Shown: piece after piece, positions 14,657 through 16,750 of the stretch
How positions within the stretch are numbered: the first letter of the stretch is position 1
How the letters are laid out: every line of letters starts with the position of its first letter
Origin: AEGEAN-183 sp964002385
GTDB taxonomy: Bacteria > Pseudomonadota > Gammaproteobacteria > Magnimaribacterales > Magnimaribacteraceae
DNA: 16,750 nucleotides
Assembly (NCBI GenBank): GCA_964002385.1
Contig: CAXFFS010000028.1
Coordinates: forward strand, 1-16,750
Direction of reading: 5' to 3'
Program-made: the position numbers and the translations under genes
The notes under the pieces: model-generated
Database searches by the model: none
Told to the model about the DNA's origin: nothing
What the model saw: only the letters and a program-made list of their open reading frames with translations

Positions 14657-15739
14657 GTGAATATCTTTGGTTTAAAAAAATACCTTCCTTATATAGCAAC
14701 TATTACGTTAGGAGCAATAATGGGTATTCTTATATTTAACCTTATCGCTCAAGACTATTATGTTAGAGATAGTAAGGATGTCGCTAAGAACTTAATCCCT
14801 AGCTCCTTTAGTGAAGCAGTAAATAAGGCATCTCCTTCAGTAGTTAATATATATAGCGATGTACTTGTAAATGATAGGAGATCTCAACTTCCCTTTTCTG
14901 ATAGGTTTAATTCTATTTTTGGTCTTAATAAATCTAGAATCCAATCAAGTTTAGGGTCTGGGGTTATTTTCTATTCAAATGGTTACATTCTTACCAATCA
15001 GCATGTAATAGGAGATAGAAGTATAGGAATTACTGTTGAACTCTCAAATGGTCGAAAGGAAGCAGCGAAAATAATAGGAACAGATAAAGGAACTGATTTA
15101 GCTGTATTGAAAATAAATCAAAATGAGGAATTGTCTTCTATCGAGATTGCAAATTCTGACAATCTAAAAATTGGTGATATTGTTTTGGCTATAGGAAATC
15201 CATATGGTGTAGGACAGTCAGTAAGCATGGGTATAGTTAGTGCAACAGGAAGGGAATTTAATAATCCTTATTCAGATTACATTCAAACAGACGCTGCTAT
15301 TAATAGAGGTAATTCTGGAGGTGCCTTGATAGATACCTCTGGAAGATTGGTGGGTATTAATACCTTGATAAGAAGTAGTTCTGGTGGATCAGAAGGTATA
15401 GGGCTAGCCATCCCTTCGGTCAGAGTGATGGGAATAATCAATGACCTTATTCAGTTTGGGGAGGTTAGGAGGGGTTGGCTAGGATTTGGTATTGATAGAC
15501 GAACTCTCGCAACTAAAAATATACTTAAGATAAGTTACATCTATCCAAATGGTCCTGCTAAAGAAGCTAATTTAGAAGAAGGTGACTTAATTCTTGAAAT
15601 AAATGGACAAATATCTTCTTACCCTCTTTTATTTCAAGAATTTGCAAGATCTAAGCCTGGGACTCTAATTAAATTTAAAATTTTGAGAGGGGAGGACTAC
15701 TTAGATATAGAACTTCTAACTTCTCTAGCCTCCAGCTAA
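14657..15739 (+). CDS. degS: DegS/AlgW-type membrane-anchored periplasmic serine protease
   Basis: DegS-type proteases are inner-membrane anchored, sense misfolded outer-membrane proteins through a PDZ domain and cut the anti-sigma factor RseA (MucA in Pseudomonas). The 360 residues have one membrane segment at about 10-31, a trypsin-like domain with catalytic His116 (NQHVIGD), Asp147 (GTDLAVL) and Ser220 (RGNSGGAL), and a single PDZ domain at about 268-355. One PDZ plus an anchor instead of a cleaved signal separates it from DegP/DegQ, and the length fits DegS (355). The start GTG at 14657 keeps the full membrane segment but has no ribosome site; ATG codon 22 has a good AGGAG but lies inside that segment. 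It is divergent from rplM, as degS and rplM are close neighbours in E. coli also. Confidence 0.88.
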   Translation: MNIFGLKKYLPYIATITLGAIMGILIFNLIAQDYYVRDSKDVAKNLIPSSFSEAVNKASPSVVNIYSDVLVNDRRSQLPFSDRFNSIFGLNKSRIQSSLGSGVIFYSNGYILTNQHVIGDRSIGITVELSNGRKEAAKIIGTDKGTDLAVLKINQNEELSSIEIANSDNLKIGDIVLAIGNPYGVGQSVSMGIVSATGREFNNPYSDYIQTDAAINRGNSGGALIDTSGRLVGINTLIRSSSGGSEGIGLAIPSVRVMGIINDLIQFGEVRRGWLGFGIDRRTLATKNILKISYIYPNGPAKEANLEEGDLILEINGQISSYPLLFQEFARSKPGTLIKFKILRGEDYLDIELLTSLASS

Positions 15740-15761
15740 AGTTCTTTCTAATCTAATTAGG

Positions 15762-15792
15762 AAAAAAGTAGCCTGTTAGGCTTTTCATTTTT
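15762..15792. terminator. Bidirectional terminator between degS and murA
   Basis: AGCCT (15770-15774), a GTT loop and AGGCT (15778-15782) form a short stem with six As before and TTTCATTTTT after. Both convergent genes, degS on plus and murA on minus, end within about 30 bases of it. The stem is only 5 bp, so efficiency may be modest. Confidence 0.65.
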
Positions 15793-16750
15793 AAGAGATC
15801 CTTTCTATATCTGCACCAAGGATACGTAACTTCTCTTCTATTCTTTCATAACCCCTGTCTAAATGATAAATCCTATCTATTTGAGTAGTGCCTTTGGCTA
15901 CCAAACCAGCCAAAACTAAACTCGCTGATGCCCTTAAATCAGTAGCCATCACTGGAGCACCTACTAGAGATTTAATGCCTTCAATAATGGCTGTATTACC
16001 TTTTAAAGAAATCTTCCCACCCATTCTTGCTATTTCTTGTACATGCATGAATCTATTATCAAAAACATTTTCTGTGACTGTTGCTGTTCCTCTAGCTATA
16101 GAGTTAAGGGCTATAAATTGAGCTTGCATATCAGTTGGAAAAGAGGGATAAGGTCCTGTGCTTAGACTTGTTGCTTTGGGCCTATTTTTTTCCATTTTTA
16201 AAGAAACCCAATCTTCACCTGATTCAATGACGGCACCTGCTTCTCTTAATTTGTTTAGAACAGAATCTACTGAATCTGGTCTAGTTCGTTTTATTTTTAT
16301 ACTGCCTCCAGTCATAGCTACAGCAGTTAGATAAGTTGCAGTCTCAACTCGGTCAGGTATCACTGAGAAATCACACCCTTCTAAAGTTTTAACTCCTTTA
16401 ATAACTATCCTATCAGTGCCCTGCCCTTTAATCTTAGCTCCCATTTTGTTAAGACAATCAGCTAAATCTACTACTTCAGGCTCTTTTGCAGCATTATTAA
16501 TAACCGTTTTACCTTCGGCTAATGAAGCAGCCATTAATACATTTTCGGTTGCAGTGACACTAACTGGATCAAAATCTATTGTGGAGCCTTTGAGTCTACC
16601 TTCTGATTTAGCGTTTATATAACCCCCTTCTAAAGAAATATTTGCACCCATTCTTCTCATGGCTTCTATGTGTAGATTAACTGGCCTGCTTCCAATAGCG
16701 CATCCACCAGGAAGAGCGACTCTAGCTTCATTGAATTTAGCTAATAAGGG
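15791..16750 (-). CDS. murA: UDP-GlcNAc enolpyruvyl transferase MurA (5' end cut by window)
   Basis: MurA makes the first committed step of peptidoglycan synthesis, moving enolpyruvate from PEP to UDP-GlcNAc in the cytoplasm. The open frame continues to the window edge, giving 319 residues, about 100 short of the usual 419 at the N-terminus. The active-site segment LPGGCAIGSRPVNLH is near the cut edge; its Cys codon is at 16702-16700 and corresponds to Cys115 of E. coli, the residue attacked by fosfomycin. Further motifs are SATENVLMAA-like VTATENVLMAASLAEG, PDRVETATYL, YPSFPTDMQAQF, ENVFDNRFMHVQEIARMGG and DLRASASLVLAGL with the terminal HLDRGYERIEEKL. The internal Met at 16660 is not the start, since the active-site Cys lies upstream of it. 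The Cys variant predicts fosfomycin sensitivity of the enzyme. Confidence 0.98.
   Translation of the reverse strand, partial: PLLAKFNEARVALPGGCAIGSRPVNLHIEAMRRMGANISLEGGYINAKSEGRLKGSTIDFDPVSVTATENVLMAASLAEGKTVINNAAKEPEVVDLADCLNKMGAKIKGQGTDRIVIKGVKTLEGCDFSVIPDRVETATYLTAVAMTGGSIKIKRTRPDSVDSVLNKLREAGAVIESGEDWVSLKMEKNRPKATSLSTGPYPSFPTDMQAQFIALNSIARGTATVTENVFDNRFMHVQEIARMGGKISLKGNTAIIEGIKSLVGAPVMATDLRASASLVLAGLVAKGTTQIDRIYHLDRGYERIEEKLRILGADIERIS

Noticed and set aside
1..16750. A new defence, mobile or biosynthetic system
   Set aside because: Every open frame of weight belongs to a known housekeeping family in recognisable synteny; I found no transposase, integrase, CRISPR repeats, toxin-antitoxin pair or unknown gene.

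Overview
The window is an AT-rich, gene-dense piece of a proteobacterial chromosome, almost certainly from a gammaproteobacterium. Three things support this: an LpoA-type lipoprotein, SspA with a DegS-type protease, and the gene order lpoA / rsmI - rnpB - mraZ next to sspA - petCBA - rpsI - rplM, which I remember from Pseudomonas-like genomes. The low GC, very short intergenic gaps and slimmed-down proteins suggest a streamlined marine lineage such as SAR86. That placement is inference. Apart from lpoA and degS, every gene is on the minus strand.

Region 1 (1-7889, minus strand) is the start of the division and cell wall (dcw) cluster. In transcription order it reads mraZ - rsmH - ftsL - ftsQ - ftsA - ftsZ - ftsI - murE, with murE cut by the window edge. 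In the usual gammaproteobacterial order ftsI-murE-murF-mraY-murD-ftsW-murG-murC lies between ftsL and ftsQAZ. Here ftsQAZ sits directly behind ftsL. FtsQ itself is unusual: it has almost no cytoplasmic part and begins with a lipoprotein-like signal peptide. In front of mraZ is a 10-bp-period array of AAGTGT-type repeats that looks like the MraZ operator.

Region 2 (about 7998-9216, minus) holds rnpB (RNase P RNA, type A fold) and rsmI. Region 3 (9218-10384, plus) is a short LpoA-like lipoprotein without the N-terminal TPR domain; its start codon is one base away from the divergent rsmI start.

Region 4 (10386-14548, minus) looks like one long transcription unit, rplM - rpsI - petA - petB - petC - sspA: two ribosomal proteins, the three subunits of the cytochrome bc1 complex and the RNA-polymerase-associated protein SspA. 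A promoter with a GCGCGCGC discriminator lies in front of rplM. Region 5 (14657-16750) is a DegS/AlgW-type periplasmic protease on the plus strand, a terminator that can work both ways, and the 3' two-thirds of murA on the minus strand.

Functionally the window joins septum formation (FtsZ, A, Q, L, I), peptidoglycan precursor synthesis (MurA, MurE), synthase activation (LpoA), envelope stress sensing (DegS), respiration (bc1) and translation (L13, S9, two 16S rRNA methyltransferases, RNase P). I see no mobile element, CRISPR array, tRNA or defence system. The gene families are ordinary; the novelty lies in the dcw rearrangement, the FtsQ anchor, the MraZ repeat array and the reduced LpoA.
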